Source: Homalodisca vitripennis
Lineage: Eukaryota > Arthropoda > Insecta > Hemiptera > Cicadellidae
Assembly: GCF_021130785.1 (NCBI RefSeq)
Contig: NC_060211.1
Coordinates: 126,801,001 to 126,865,000 of the forward strand
DNA length: 64,000 nucleotides
Reading direction: 5' to 3'
Positions 1 to 12,500 of the stretch are shown in pieces. The position numbers and the translations under genes are program-made. The notes beneath the pieces were generated by a model. It saw only the letters and a list, made by a program, of their open reading frames with translations. It had not been told where the DNA came from and ran no database searches. Positions within the stretch are counted from its first letter, which is position 1. Each line of letters starts with the position of its first letter.

Positions 1-264
1 AAGGTCTGTAAGATCTAGCATGGTACTCGTGATTCAATGGTGTAAAACATGAAGTTGCATTGTTCGGCAACAGCAAGGCTCTTTGTCTAGACAGGTCTGA
101 GATGTGGTTAGGTAGCCTGTGATATTCAAGGGCTATTATTTTGTCCTCAATTACGTACTGCGGGTAATTATCATGACCTCATATTTGTGACTTCTTGTGA
201 AATAACCTCTAACTAAATACCTCACTTACACATATCATTTAGTCTTTATTAAGGCTAAGAAAAC

Positions 265-400
265 TGACGTATAGTAAAATTTAAAAAGTACATTGTAAAC
301 TTGTGTTTTATGTCATACATTTTTCTGTTATTATTTACATTTTTTTGTTGATATCTTTGTAAATACACAGTTCCTATTTTTTATGGTTATATAATGGAGT
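265..400 (+). repeat. LTR-like sequence, first copy
   Basis: It begins TGACGTATAGT and then runs parallel to the sequence at 2470-2575: shared TGTTTTATGT, CTGTTATT/ATGTTATT, TTTACATTT and TATGGTTAT blocks in the same order. It lies upstream of Gypsy pol remnants, so it may be the 5' LTR, or the 3' LTR of another partial copy. No primer-binding site was identified after it. Confidence 0.5.
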
Positions 401-1959
401 ACGGTAATGCACTTCAGTTAGTGATCTTATTCAGTTAATTTATTATCTACTCCAGATAACATGCCAAATAAACGCCAGAGTGATAAGGAAGAAGCAACTA
501 ACTGCTTAAGGTCGTCAGCTACAGAGGTCCAATTGTTTGATCCGGTAAAGATCTCCATTAAGGTTTGGCATACTACATTCGTTACTGGTCTCCCACTATC
601 CCAAATAATAGATGATATCACAAAAAGGTTAATGTTCATAAATTGGTTATGCCCGCATGTCTTAGGAACAAATTTATCATTGGAAATATCGTTAATTTGT
701 GTAAATCCAATTCTGCCAATGATTCCTCTCTTGAAACATTATGTGAGATATTGTCATTGTCATAGGGTTAAAACAGTTGCTGATGCTGAAAGGGTTGTTA
801 TTTTTAACGTAAGCAAAACTGTGAATCACTGATAATCTTTGCTAACAACTTGAGGTGTATGATCAGTGGCTATGATTTTCCAAACCACTTTTATCAGCAA
901 GCATTAGTAACTAATTTTATAATGAGAATTACTGACCCCTTTATTGAAGAAAATGTACACCAAAGAGACTACGCATCGAATCGTTAACTGAGATTTTGGA
1001 GTTAGCAAAACCGCTATAGTGCATTCAAGTTGCATCAAGTAACTTACAGCGTACTGAATATCACATAGAACCAGAGTGTAATTCCAATGCAATGCCCCCT
1101 GTTTTGTATGTTGCGGTAAACGTTTAATGATAAATTGCAGGATAATATACTCTATTTCTTAAAGTATGAAAGTAACCGTAACATTACAAGAATTCTTTTT
1201 AATGAAACAGTTCTATAAGACAGTTGTCAATTAATTTAATGAATTTTGTCACAACTTTCCCACATCTAATTTAGTGGGTGGTATTCGTGAAGCTCTATCT
1301 ATTACCCCCTTTAATTCCAACGATCGTCGGTATATTTGCGAAGGTTGCCGATGATCGATATAGCGATCGTAAGTATTTTCGTGAACATTTCCGACAATCC
1401 TTATAACGATCGTTCTTTATTTTGTATCTTATAGGTACATGATTTCTATTAAATCTCATAAAACTGCGTAGGTCCCTTTTGAAGTCTCTAAGGAACGTAA
1501 TGAAACACGTTTGACCTTCTACGGAGTTTACTCTATGGATTATAATCTATGAGTCTGCATTTAAGACAAAAGAGGTCTAGCATTTTTTACATATCTACTG
1601 CATAATAGCTTGGAATTATGCGCTACACTACATAAAAATCACTCTGGCACTAAAAGGGTTAAGACCAGGTACATAACTTTCAACATGTTAATTTTAAAGC
1701 TAACCATTAATAAATACCCAGTCTCTATACAATTTACACGGGTCGTGGTCTTCCCGCGTACGCAGCTCGGCAAGCACAGAGAAAGTTCCTTGTTATTTGG
1801 CCACACTGCAAGTCACCTTGGACCTGAATATAAATGTCAAATTTGCCGATCCATTTCTAGACAAATCTTTTCTGCCTGCCGTCAACGATTTGTCGCCATG
1901 GACGGACAGAAACGATCACATAAAGCAGCAACGGTAAAACAAATAAAACACTTGATTCC
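401..1959. other. No gene recognised; probable eroded retroelement interior
   Basis: Open frames here (for example 461-832 plus) resemble no family known to me and have no splice context. Position between two LTR-like repeats suggests decayed Gypsy interior. At 1320-1416 the hexamer CGATCG occurs three times among near copies (CGATCGTCGG, GCGATCGTAAG, ACGATCGTTC) in a locally GC-richer patch. Confidence 0.4.
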
Positions 1960-2469
1960 ACTTCTTCAGAATTTTCAACTTTCTGTAAACAGTTTGGCAT
2001 AGAACATAGTACTCTTCCAGTTAACCACCCTTCGTCAAATGGGCAAATTGAAAAGTATGTGGGAACAATAAAAAAACGCTTTGAGAAAGCTATGAAGCTA
2101 TGAAGAGGTACCGAAGAGTTTATAACCTGACTTGAATAACTTCCTCTTCAAGTACAGATTTATCACCTCATATGGCAGCAGGTGTGCCACCTGCACAGCT
2201 TGTATTAGGTTGAAAGTTACGATACCAGTTAGATTTATTCCGACCCAAAAAATTACCACGAGAAAGAAAACGTATATGGAGAAAGAAATTAAGCTCTCCT
2301 ACAGATTTCCAAGCAGGTCAAAGTTACATTGGTCATAAATGCGAAACGGCAAAGTTACGTGGAAAACCGGAAAGATAAGAAGAGGATTAGGGAGGAATAC
2401 TTGGAAAATTTAAGCAGCGGATATCTATTCAAAAAAACACAGAATTTTTTACTCACCTCAGCGGGGAAA
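1960..2469 (+). mobile_element. Ty3/Gypsy-like integrase remnant with polypurine tract
   Basis: Near 1980-2090 a frame reads FCKQFGIEHSTLP, then HPSSNGQIEKYVGTIKKRF, the C-terminal part of a Gypsy integrase core (GI-H...HPxSNGQ.E). After frameshifts and stops, 2140-2250 gives FLFKYRF, PHMAAGVPPAQLVLG and LDLFRP, the usual region after the core. A purine run (GCGGGGAAA) ends at 2469, directly before TGACGTATAGT, as a polypurine tract should before a 3' LTR. The pol is badly broken and cannot be active. Degraded upstream sequence of the same element may reach back to about 1600. Confidence 0.75.
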
Positions 2470-2580
2470 TGACGTATAGTTTGTAAAGTATAATAAATTG
2501 TAATTTTATGTTTTATGTTACATGTTTTCATGTTATTCTTTACATTTACACAGTTTATACTTGTTATGGTTATTTAAAGG
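2470..2580 (+). repeat. LTR-like sequence, second copy (3' LTR remnant)
   Basis: It starts TGACGTATAGT immediately after the purine tract and is similar over about 110 bp to the copy at 265. Its 3' end was not defined, because the sequence fades into AT-rich DNA. Confidence 0.55.
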
Positions 2581-3239
2581 TGTTAAGTATTTTTACGAAA
2601 TATATTCTCCAAATTTGTTTTATATATTTTCTTTAAAGAAATCTCTTCATATAAAATTAAGTAGTTCGTTAATTTCCTATTGGACAAATTAGAAGTTTCT
2701 ATTTAGTCCATTTTGTAATATTTATAATCCTAAATATAATCATAAATCTTTTATTTTACAATATTAAACCAATACCTTAACACCGATTCGCTTTTACTTG
2801 ACTGTTCTTGATACATATCATGTTCAACCGGTTTGAACGGGAACAATCCAATATTTCACTTTTTACACTAAAACCAATAGTTTTCTTGAAGTTATAAACA
2901 GTACATACTTAATTAATTAGCATGGTTTAAATGTGAGTATTGGAAAGAAAATAAATACTTGATATATACAGAAATTCAACGTTATTGTTAAATTATTGCT
3001 AATGTTATATCATGTATTTTAAGTGTAAGACTTTTGTCAAATATAATATTTTTTGTTTTTAAATTACTTTAAATAAAAACACACGAAAAAACAAGAACGT
3101 TAATAATGTAAAACGCATTCCTTAAAAATCATTGCTACTAACGTAACAGGTATCACAGGAATTATCACGCAATTCCGAAATGGAATGCTCATCTTTCACT
3201 GGACATAATAAAAAATTACAGAAATTCGTCCCTATAGTT

Positions 3240-3316
<77 letters not shown>

Positions 3317-3661
3317 TAATTAATAATTAGAACTTAATAATTTATTTATTTATTATTAAGTTCTATGGCTTAATGGCTCTTCAATCAAAATCACCAGTTG
3401 GATTAAATGTGAGACACAGTTAATTTTAATTTTAATTTATTATTCAAACATTATTATCTATCTCTGTGTTTAGGAAAGGTTACATGTTTAATTAATTTAC
3501 TTGTTTTGATACCATATGTTTTTGTTGTTTGAAATGTTTTTATAACCTTCATTCTTTTGTTTGTTTATATTTTATTATATACATGCTTTTGATAATGTTA
3601 CTGAAAAGTAACGAAATATTAAGCATTTCGATTTGAAGAAACTTGTTTTGTTTTCTTTTAT

Positions 3662-3726
<65 letters not shown>

Positions 3727-3954
3727 ATTTAAGGAGAGGCCGATCTCCTTTTAAGCCTTGTTTTGTCCGTCCTCATTTGCCACCGGCCTGTGCGAAGATC
3801 GTATCATGCAGAATAAGGGGGAGAGCTGATACAGTACAAGGCCGATGATACTGATAAAAAGTGCTAGGGGTCATAGACAGGATGAACCCGCGCTATCTCT
3901 AACCTTAGATCCAACGTCCGACATCTCAGACCATTCGGCTTCCCCCGGCTTTAA
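2581..3954. other. AT-rich DNA with two TA microsatellites
   Basis: No gene is visible. A pure TA run fills about 3240-3311. A second block, CA then TA, fills about 3661-3722. Nearby open frames are translations of these repeats and not genes. Confidence 0.7.
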
Positions 3955-5400
3955 TTGTTACTACTGTATATTATTAAAATAGGAAGTGATAACGTCTCTA
4001 TTCAGATGATAAAGGCTATGAGTCCGTATGTAATAGAAGCAATAACTCATCTGGTGAATCAGTCGTTAGCTAATAGTATATTTCCAAAATGCTGGAAAAC
4101 GTTTTTTTACATCCGCTATCGAAGACAACTGTCCCTAAAAGAGTTCACGAGGACCCATTTCAATATTGCCAGTTATTTTGAAAACCGCTGAAAAAATTGT
4201 TGTTTGTCAAACAATGAATATATAAGATTAGAGAATACTGATTTTGAAATTAGATTACCAAAAACAAATCACAGTACGTGCATTGTCTTGGTAAACCTGT
4301 TTAGTGACTTGATTGATGCCAAAGACAAGGATGATTGGATCATGCTCGTACTCTAGACTACTCGCTGGCTTTTTATTCGATAAGCCACAAGTTACTCCTG
4401 GCAAATGAGCCATCGTGGCTTTGTAGCGAGAACAATTGAGTGGGTACAACCATATATAGCAGACAGAATGCAAGTCTAAGTTTAAGGGTGAGATGTCAAC
4501 TGCTCTTAAGAGAGAGCGAGGTATATCTCAACAGCTGATTGCGGCCTATACTTTTCATCCTGTACATATCAGATTTTTCAACTTGTGTTCAGAGCTGTAC
4601 GCCACATTTATACGCTGATGATTGTCAGCTACATTTGACCTAAGATCCTGAGTTCTTTCAGGATGCTATTTTCCAAATTAACACTGACCTTGAAAAGATC
4701 TTGTCTTGGTCCTCCGAAAATGGTCTCAAACTAAACATAAGGAACTGTTCTGTGTTACATATAGCAACACAAAACCACATACAAACCCTCAGTGAGAGTG
4801 GTTTAGAGGTCACTCTTGGCGGCGAGAGCCTATCAATTTGTGATAAGGTCATAACTATAAGAGTTCGTTTTAGTCAGTGACATCTCTTGCAGACCTCGTG
4901 TCTTATAATATCCAGCGAGCCATTGACAGGATGAGGGTTTGTATCGGCTTAAAAGTTTGTTGTCTGAGTCTATACAACTTCAGATCATGCAATCTTTAGC
5001 TTATCAGTATTCTATTATTTTTACCCTGCTTGTGGGAACAGTATCGCGAAGCACGACGCTCAGAGAATTCAATAACTCCAAAACACATCGCTGAAGTATG
5101 TGTTTTCTCTGAGACGGAATGATCACATGTCAATATCGTAATGCTGTTAAGCAGTATCGTGATAGCTGACTTCTGCAAGCTGTTGACAAACTACATGTCT
5201 CACAAAGTCCTCCAACTCAGGGAGCCCCAGTACCTGAGTGAGAGACCTTAGATAAGGTCTCGCAGCGTAGCAGCCGTGACCGGAAGCCTCACTTCCTTAC
5301 AATGAGGCTTGAGCTAGGCCGAAAAAGTTTTTTCTTCTTTGGGCCGGCATTGTTATAATGCCCTGGTTTCCTGAAGTCTCTTTCCATTAGTTGTTTTAAA
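3955..5400 (+). mobile_element. Degenerate LINE remnant
   Basis: The stretch 3990-4110 encodes a reverse-transcriptase-like segment (IKAMSPYVIEAITHLVNQSL, then FPKCWK). Near 4600 an HLYADDCQLH-like catalytic motif can be read once frameshifts are allowed, followed by a WSSENGLKLN-like segment near 4710. The 5240-5390 part resembles the C-terminal end of such proteins. Stops and frameshifts throughout make it inactive. It runs in the same direction as the other LINE pieces in the window. Confidence 0.7.
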
Positions 5401-5575
5401 AAGAATGTAAAAGTCACAGTTAGAAATTAAGATTTGAATTGAGTTGTCCTGAAAACCAGTTTGTAACTGAGGAACGCTTATAAATTAAAGCATTTTTATT
5501 AATTAATTAACCTCTTTAATAGTAAAAATACTTCTTTTATTCTTTGTTTGAAAATTTGTTGACGATGGAAGGATT

Positions 5576-5700
5576 GTGAAGGAAATAGGATTTTCCCGAC
5601 ATTTGCCATCGTTCAGTGATACAAACAATGATATAGTGTAACTGATCTTTTTGCATCACTGAACGATGACAAATGTCCGGAAAAATCCTCTTTCCTTCAC
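5576..5700. mobile_element. Hairpin MITE with 45-bp inverted arms
   Basis: Left arm 5576-5620 (GTGAAGGAAATAGGATTTTC...) is nearly the reverse complement of right arm 5655-5700 (...GGAAAAATCCTCTTTCCTTCAC), with a 34-nt loop. RNA or single-stranded DNA from it would form a long stem. A related single arm plus part of the loop occurs at 44937-44998, which shows that it is a dispersed family. No coding capacity. Confidence 0.75.
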
Positions 5701-6540
5701 ACCTTATATAACATGTAATGCTGGTTTATAGTAGTATAGTTAAATTATAACTTTGTAAAAATTAATTTTACAAATCACTTCTTTTGTTTTTCATTCTTAA
5801 AGAAAGTTTAGTGCCAACTTTATTTCTGTTTTAAATCACAGAATATCATTTGGCAAAGTACTGAAATATAAAAATCCCTGGAAGTGGCCTTGCACTGTTT
5901 GAATCATATTAATCAGCAAACTAAGGAAAATATGGAAGAGGTATTGCCCAAACACTGCCACAATGTACATAGAGGAAAAAAAAGGGAAGGCAATACAGTG
6001 ACTCACTGATTGGTGAAGTTCTAAACTGTATAGTTTTATGCTATATTGGTTTATTTAGAGATGTAGTAGTATGAGAATACACAGAATTTAAAGTTTCACT
6101 TCAATTCAATTTTGTGCTATTGTAGAACTTATATAGTACTGTAAAGATGTATTTGTTGCAATGATCAGGGTAAACAATAACCATAACTTTTCAGTTTTGC
6201 GAGCAGGTTTAGACCTTAGTTTTGGTTTGAACAGTGTTGAAAAATACAATAAAAGCTAATAATGTATTATATATGAACACATATAGAGCCCGTTATTTGT
6301 TAGGATAAGTCACTTAAACAGATGAATAAAGAACAGATTTGTCTTGCTATACATTATCATTTTTAAGTTAATTGTGTAAGAAAAACTTACAAAACTCGTT
6401 TGCAAAATAAGACAGTTAATAACAAACATTATTCTACCCATGTGCCCAACGAGAAGTATTCTCCACTTCAACATGATTCAGGTAAAACAAGAGGCAATTA
6501 GCAACAATTTAAATACAATTAAAGTGATGCAGAGACAAGG
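5701..6540. other. Upstream region of CP-1, nothing recognised
   Basis: AT-rich with no repeat or exon I can support. It should hold the distal regulatory sequence of CP-1. Confidence 0.5.
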
Positions 6541-6545
6541 TAAGC

Positions 6546-6551
6546 TATAAG
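6546..6551 (+). promoter_or_regulatory. Probable TATA box of CP-1
   Basis: TATAAG lies 53 bp before the CP-1 ATG. In CP-3 the TATA box lies 50 bp before its ATG, so the spacing agrees. Transcription would start near 6576, giving a 5' UTR of about 20 nt. Only the motif and the spacing support this. Confidence 0.45.
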
Positions 6552-6598
6552 GACAGGAGGAGGGGGGAGGATGGAACTATCCTCAGTTAGTGAGCACG

Positions 6599-9500
6599 AT
6601 GACAGTGGCGGTGGCTGTGGCAGCCGTGCTGAGTGTGTCAGTCCTGTTGGTAGCTGGAGACTCTAAGAACTATAGCCAGGCTCAACTTCTTCGAATCTCA
6701 AATGTAACCCTGCAAGATCTACACCAACTCATGACTATGGAGGACTCAGGAGGTAAATGATTCAATCTGTCCAATGTAGGTCTCCCTCATATTGCTATTA
6801 TCATGTTGTTTTTGTTTACCACAAGTAAATAAAGTAAGAACTAGACAGAATAAGTCTCTGTTTTAGCTAAACTAGTTTTACTATTTTATTACTAACTGGG
6901 TATAACCACCACATCATTTACAGTTGGACCGTCTAGAAAAGTGACTTTTACTGTTGATAAAATTCTTAAAAATATAAGTTGAAATACAATTATAATATTT
7001 TTTTAAACACTTATCTAGCTGAAGGTGTAGTTGGATAAAAACTTGTTACATTATTCCTAATTGAATACATATCCAGGAATGATATGATATGTTTATTGCA
7101 TTTTGAATGGATAAAAGTTACTATGTGTCCCAAAAACCCAACCCCACGACCACAACTATTAAATAATTGAGAATTTTCAAATCTCCTTTAGGTATATAAT
7201 AATAACATCCTCAGAGGAATTTTTTAAGGATTTTCAAAATTATTCCACTTTTTCTCAAAATGGGAGTGAGGGACAACTCAGTAATATAACCAAAATAATC
7301 CACAAATAATATCTGAAATGTAAAGTTTTAAGACACAAGTATGAAAATCTACAAAAATTAATTTTTATACATGCTATTAGAAATAGCTACATTTTAAATT
7401 AAGATTGCATTTTTACTCTAGTTTAAGCACTTTATTGAATGGCATCAACTGGGTGACCTATAATTTTGTCATTCTTTTTATTAAGACCTTAAAATTGAAC
7501 ATGATGTACTAAAACTTACTTAACCTCACAAATACATTTTTTGGAAAGGGGATAATAATTTAACACCTTAACAAAAAGCAGTCACCTGGCCTGAGATAGT
7601 CCTAATAATCTGATGCTGCAAGTTCACATGTATGAAACCAATGCCTTACTTACTGCAAAGCACAGATTTATTTACTTATTACTAAAAAATGCAATTTACA
7701 TTTTTAAGGACTATTTCTGCCATAGGGTGTTAACAGTTTTGGAACATTTTCTCCCTTATTAAATGCACCAGGAAAAACTCCAAATACTATAATTTTTGTA
7801 ATAAAAACCTTATACATAGCTCTCTCTTATTTGTCAGATTTGCCATTAAGCCTTATGGTTTTTGACATCTGAAGGAGGATAGATTAGAATCCTCAAAACA
7901 TAGTTTTCTATTTTTGTAACATAAAGGACAGCAAATGTTCTAAAACCTGCTCTTCTATTAAAATAATTACTGTATTATTTTTCAGATTTAGAAATGATGG
8001 CAACAAAGTTAGAAACTACTGATGTTTTGGTTCTCAATGATTCAGTGGCATCCATCAAAGAGGAGTTGAGCAGCATGAACATGACATTTGACGTTCTAAT
8101 TGAAGATCTTCAGAAAGCAATCGTAAAAGAAAAAGAAACATTGGTGGCCCCGAGCAACAAAAGTTTGTGTGAAGAAGGTAAGTTTTCTATATCTTTCATG
8201 ATAACTATATAACTTTCAGACAGTTATAAAAGACATAAAACTTGTTTTAAGCTTCTTCTACATAAAATATTGTTGAGTATGCTGATGTTTATATTTTGTT
8301 CTGGAAAATAGTACCTTTTATATAGATTTTAATGATAAAAAAATATAACACTGATATTTACGAATATATTTTTAATGTAGGATCATGTTTGGATTGGAAT
8401 AACTACTACAGACTTGCAGATATTTACAACTACATGGACCACCTTCAAATGTCATACCCTGACAAAGTGTCAGTTGAAACAGTTGGATTTTCTGCTGAGA
8501 ACCGTCCAATCAAACTTGTTAAGATACAAACAGACACAAACACAACAAATGCTAAAGCTGTCTGGGTCGACGGAGGTATGTACGAAGTTTCATCCTTAAT
8601 TTAGAGAAGTGTGGACAGAATACTTGTAGTTTATATGTGGCAGAAGTGCACACTTTATACACTTAAGAAATATTTATTTACTGTCAAAGCACAGCTACAA
8701 CAAGTGACATTGTCAAGACATCAACCAACTGGCTAATTTTGATTTGATCAGTTGGCTTTCTACAGTGAGGCCAAACCACCTGAAACCCCTAATCGTGTTA
8801 GTAATGTTTCAATGGGCTGTGAACAGAAAACTTACATGATGATGATGACATGTTTGTTTAAGAAATTCTACCATTCTGTAAATAATATTACTTGAAGAAA
8901 GGAAGGGTATTATTTCCTTCAGACATTTCAATCAAAGTTTCCAAGTTAAATCCACATATTTTATAAACACCATCTTGGGACATTTCATTGTCTTTTTGTT
9001 ATGAATAACCCATATTAAAAATCAAATAAAATTCTGGCATCAAATTAAAATTTAGTTTATTACAATAGTTGTTCTAAATGAAATTTGAATCTATTAGTTT
9101 GTCGTGCAAATTAACAAAACCAGATGAAATGTTGACTATTATAGATCTTGTCATATATACCTGTATATTTATTAATTTTTTGTTGTCTATTAACATGTTC
9201 ACCCCAACGTGCTCCATTGGTGATACAAGCTCAAAAATTCTAAAGTATCAATTACTCCCATTGTAATATAATACAATTAGTGTAGCGAGTACAACTGTTA
9301 TTGCGAGCTAACCAAACTAAAAACAACGTCGAGCATGGCTGCTGCTAGGATGGATAACCGCTGAGCAATCCTGTCCTTGCAAGCAACCTACCTGCCCAGC
9401 CATTGGTGGTTGTTCGGAAGTCAACATTAAGCAGTTGGTCTCCAGGTTAAGTGTTAGAGAGGGCTTCTTAGGTCTAACATCGCCTGGTAAAATAAGACAT

Positions 9501-12500
9501 TTTAAATTTACTTTACTTTACAATCACCTACTTAAAATTATGATTGATTATGTGCTGACTCATTACCATATTGCTATATCTATTTCTAAAGCGTCTGAAG
9601 CTTTGGAAAAACTACGCACAAACAAAGGTCCAGGGCCAGATTTGATCCCAACACTTTCAGTACTGTGTTGACTTAATTGCTTCTCTCCTTACACTTTATT
9701 TAATATTTCGCTATCCAATGGCATCTTTCCTGAAATATATATAATGTCAGCCATATAGCTCACATTTATAAAAATGAACCTACTAGCTCTGAAACAAATT
9801 ATAAACCTGTTGCCATTTTGCCAGTTCTTACAAAGGTTTTTGAAAAGATCATACTCAAAAAAATTAATTTTATAGGTAGGCAGTTCATTTTTACTTCCCA
9901 AAAGGGATTTGTGTCTGGTAGGTATTCATCTACTAATCTGGTCCTTTTTCTGACATTTATATATGACACTTTTTCAGAAATGTCCCAGGTTTATGCTGTA
10001 GAATTGGATTTTATCACGGCTTCCAACCGTGTCTTACATAGTATCCTTCTCTGCAAGATCAAAGTCTATGGTTTATCTGGTCAAATGCTCAGCTGGTTTG
10101 GCTCATATTCGAAAGGATAATTCTTCAAGTGCACCATAAATCAATTTTATTTTTACATCATCTATCATTACAACGTTAGAAGTCCCACAGGGGTCAAATC
10201 TTGGACCTGTCCTATTTAATTTCTAAATAAACAACATGAGCAGAAATTTAAGGTATCTTCAATGTGGGCACCTTCTCTTCACTGACGATCTGAAACGTTA
10301 TTATCGTGTCTTCAGTCCAAGATGCGTTTACTCCTTCAGGTGGACCTTTAACTGGTTAATGAGTGGTGACGATAATTCTGTCCCTCAACCTACAAAACTG
10401 TTGCATAACTTGTTTGCATAACTTTTCACCATAAGACCTCTCCACTACTCTCATTACTCTTCAGGTGGCAATACTCTCGTAGACAAATGGGGTGAAAGAT
10501 CTTGAAGTTACCCTTACTTCTTCGCTATCATGAGACTCTAAAAGTGTCTAACGTCTGCAGTAGGGCAGACCGAAATCTAAACCTAATATGGAGAATATCT
10601 ACATGCTTTAATGACCTCCACATGCTGCAGATCTTGCATTGTTCTCTGATTTTACCTTACTTAGAATATTGCAGCATTGTCTGGTCTCTGCATCAACGTT
10701 GCCTTAGGGAGGAAATTGAGATTATTCAGACATGATTTTTGTGTATGGTGAGTCAGCGCCTTGGAAATAACTATCTTGATGTTCCAACTGATATAGTAGC
10801 TCATCTCAACCTATAAAATTTGGAGACTAGGTTTTACATCCAGGATGTATTCTTCCTTTTCTGTCTGGTGAATGCTGAAATAGACTGTGTCGATCTCAGT
10901 CGGGTAGAGCTGCAAATTCCTGGTGATACCCGCTCCATCAGACCCCGCTTTTCACATGACCCTCAGTCTCCTACATATAAGCACACTTTCCATCTCACAT
11001 ATTAAATTTTCTCAAATTAATATATCTATTTGTATTTTTTCATTATTTTTTTGTTACTAGTTATTTGTATACTTTTAAATTGTTATATTATTAATTGTTA
11101 ATTATATTTAATATTGTTGTATTAAGTTATCCAAATTTTAATTTTTTTTATTTTTAGCTATTGTTATATATTGTGTCACTCTATTATATATTATTTATTA
11201 CTTTTATAGTATATTTATTATCAATTGATACCAATTATTAATCTTAAAATTATATCTTATGTAAATACTGGCTCTGCCATTGGCAATAAAGAAATTAAAC
11301 AGGTGTTTTTTGTAGAAAAAATGTGATATATATATATAGCGATATACTTTGTGTGGTACTTTGAACATTTTCCACACATATTGCGGAATATCATAATGAA
11401 AATTGTGTTTCTACATACTGTAAAGAGTACTGAAGAACTTAATGTTTTTAAACTTCTTTAATAAGTTTTTTTCAAAATATTATTGATTCATTTTAATTTG
11501 ATTAGTAGGCCTATTAAGTACACTTGAAATCCTGGAACTGAAAAAGAGTTTAATTTAATTACAAACCTTTTAATACGCTATGTCTTTAATGTATTAAATA
11601 CATTTTAATAAATTTTATTAAAACCTCTATGTGCGTTATGAAAATACAATGAAAACAACTTCTTCATAACATGACAAAGTCATTCAATGCACTATGCTAA
11701 ATCACAACAATTTCAAACCAAATGTATACGCACGGAAAGTGTGCACCACTGGTGGTGCATGTCTGATTTTGCGGAGCTCAACATGTACCACCCTTGGTGT
11801 ACATAAGTGTTTTAAGAAGGCAAAATACCTATCTGTTAATTAGGGGTTCATGCCAGAGAGTGGATATCTCCTGCTGCTGCCACATACATTCTCCATGAGC
11901 TACTGACAAGCTTACAAGCCAATGAATCCACATTCTCAGGCCTCAACTATTACATTCTACCGGTGATGAACCCGGATGGCTACGAGTATACCCACACCAA
12001 TGACAGATTCTGGAGGAAAAACAGATCTACCAACAATGCCTCTGACTGTATTGGAACCGATCTGAACCGCAACTGGGCCTACAACTGGGGAGGTAAGGAG
12101 TCAACATCAGACCCGTGCTCTTCAAATTATCGAGGGGCTAAAGCATTTTCTGAATCAGAAACAGCCTCAGTGTCATCCTACATGTTGAACAGTACTTCTC
12201 AAATTATGGTAAGTACAAAATGTTTACAATTAGTATAGAATATATGTCCATTGTTAAATGACTGTCCTTTCCACTACCACTGAAGATCAAGCATGTAACC
12301 AGCAAGGGGGTCCAAGGGTTCCAGACTACCCCAAATTTAAATTTTTGTCAATTACTTTTTTAGTAAACGATTATTATTATTTAAATAATTCAGTATTACT
12401 GACATGTACTGCTGAAACATCGTTCTCAATAAAGAAAACGGGTCACGAAAATTTTAAGGAACAAAATGGGGCCTTACTCTCTGTCCACTACAGAAAAATA

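Noticed and set aside
461..832. 123-codon plus-strand open frame
   Set aside because: No recognised domain, a competing minus-strand frame covers part of it, and it lies within retroelement debris.
3240..3311. TA run considered as an origin or regulatory element
   Set aside because: A simple dinucleotide microsatellite, common in AT-rich insect DNA.
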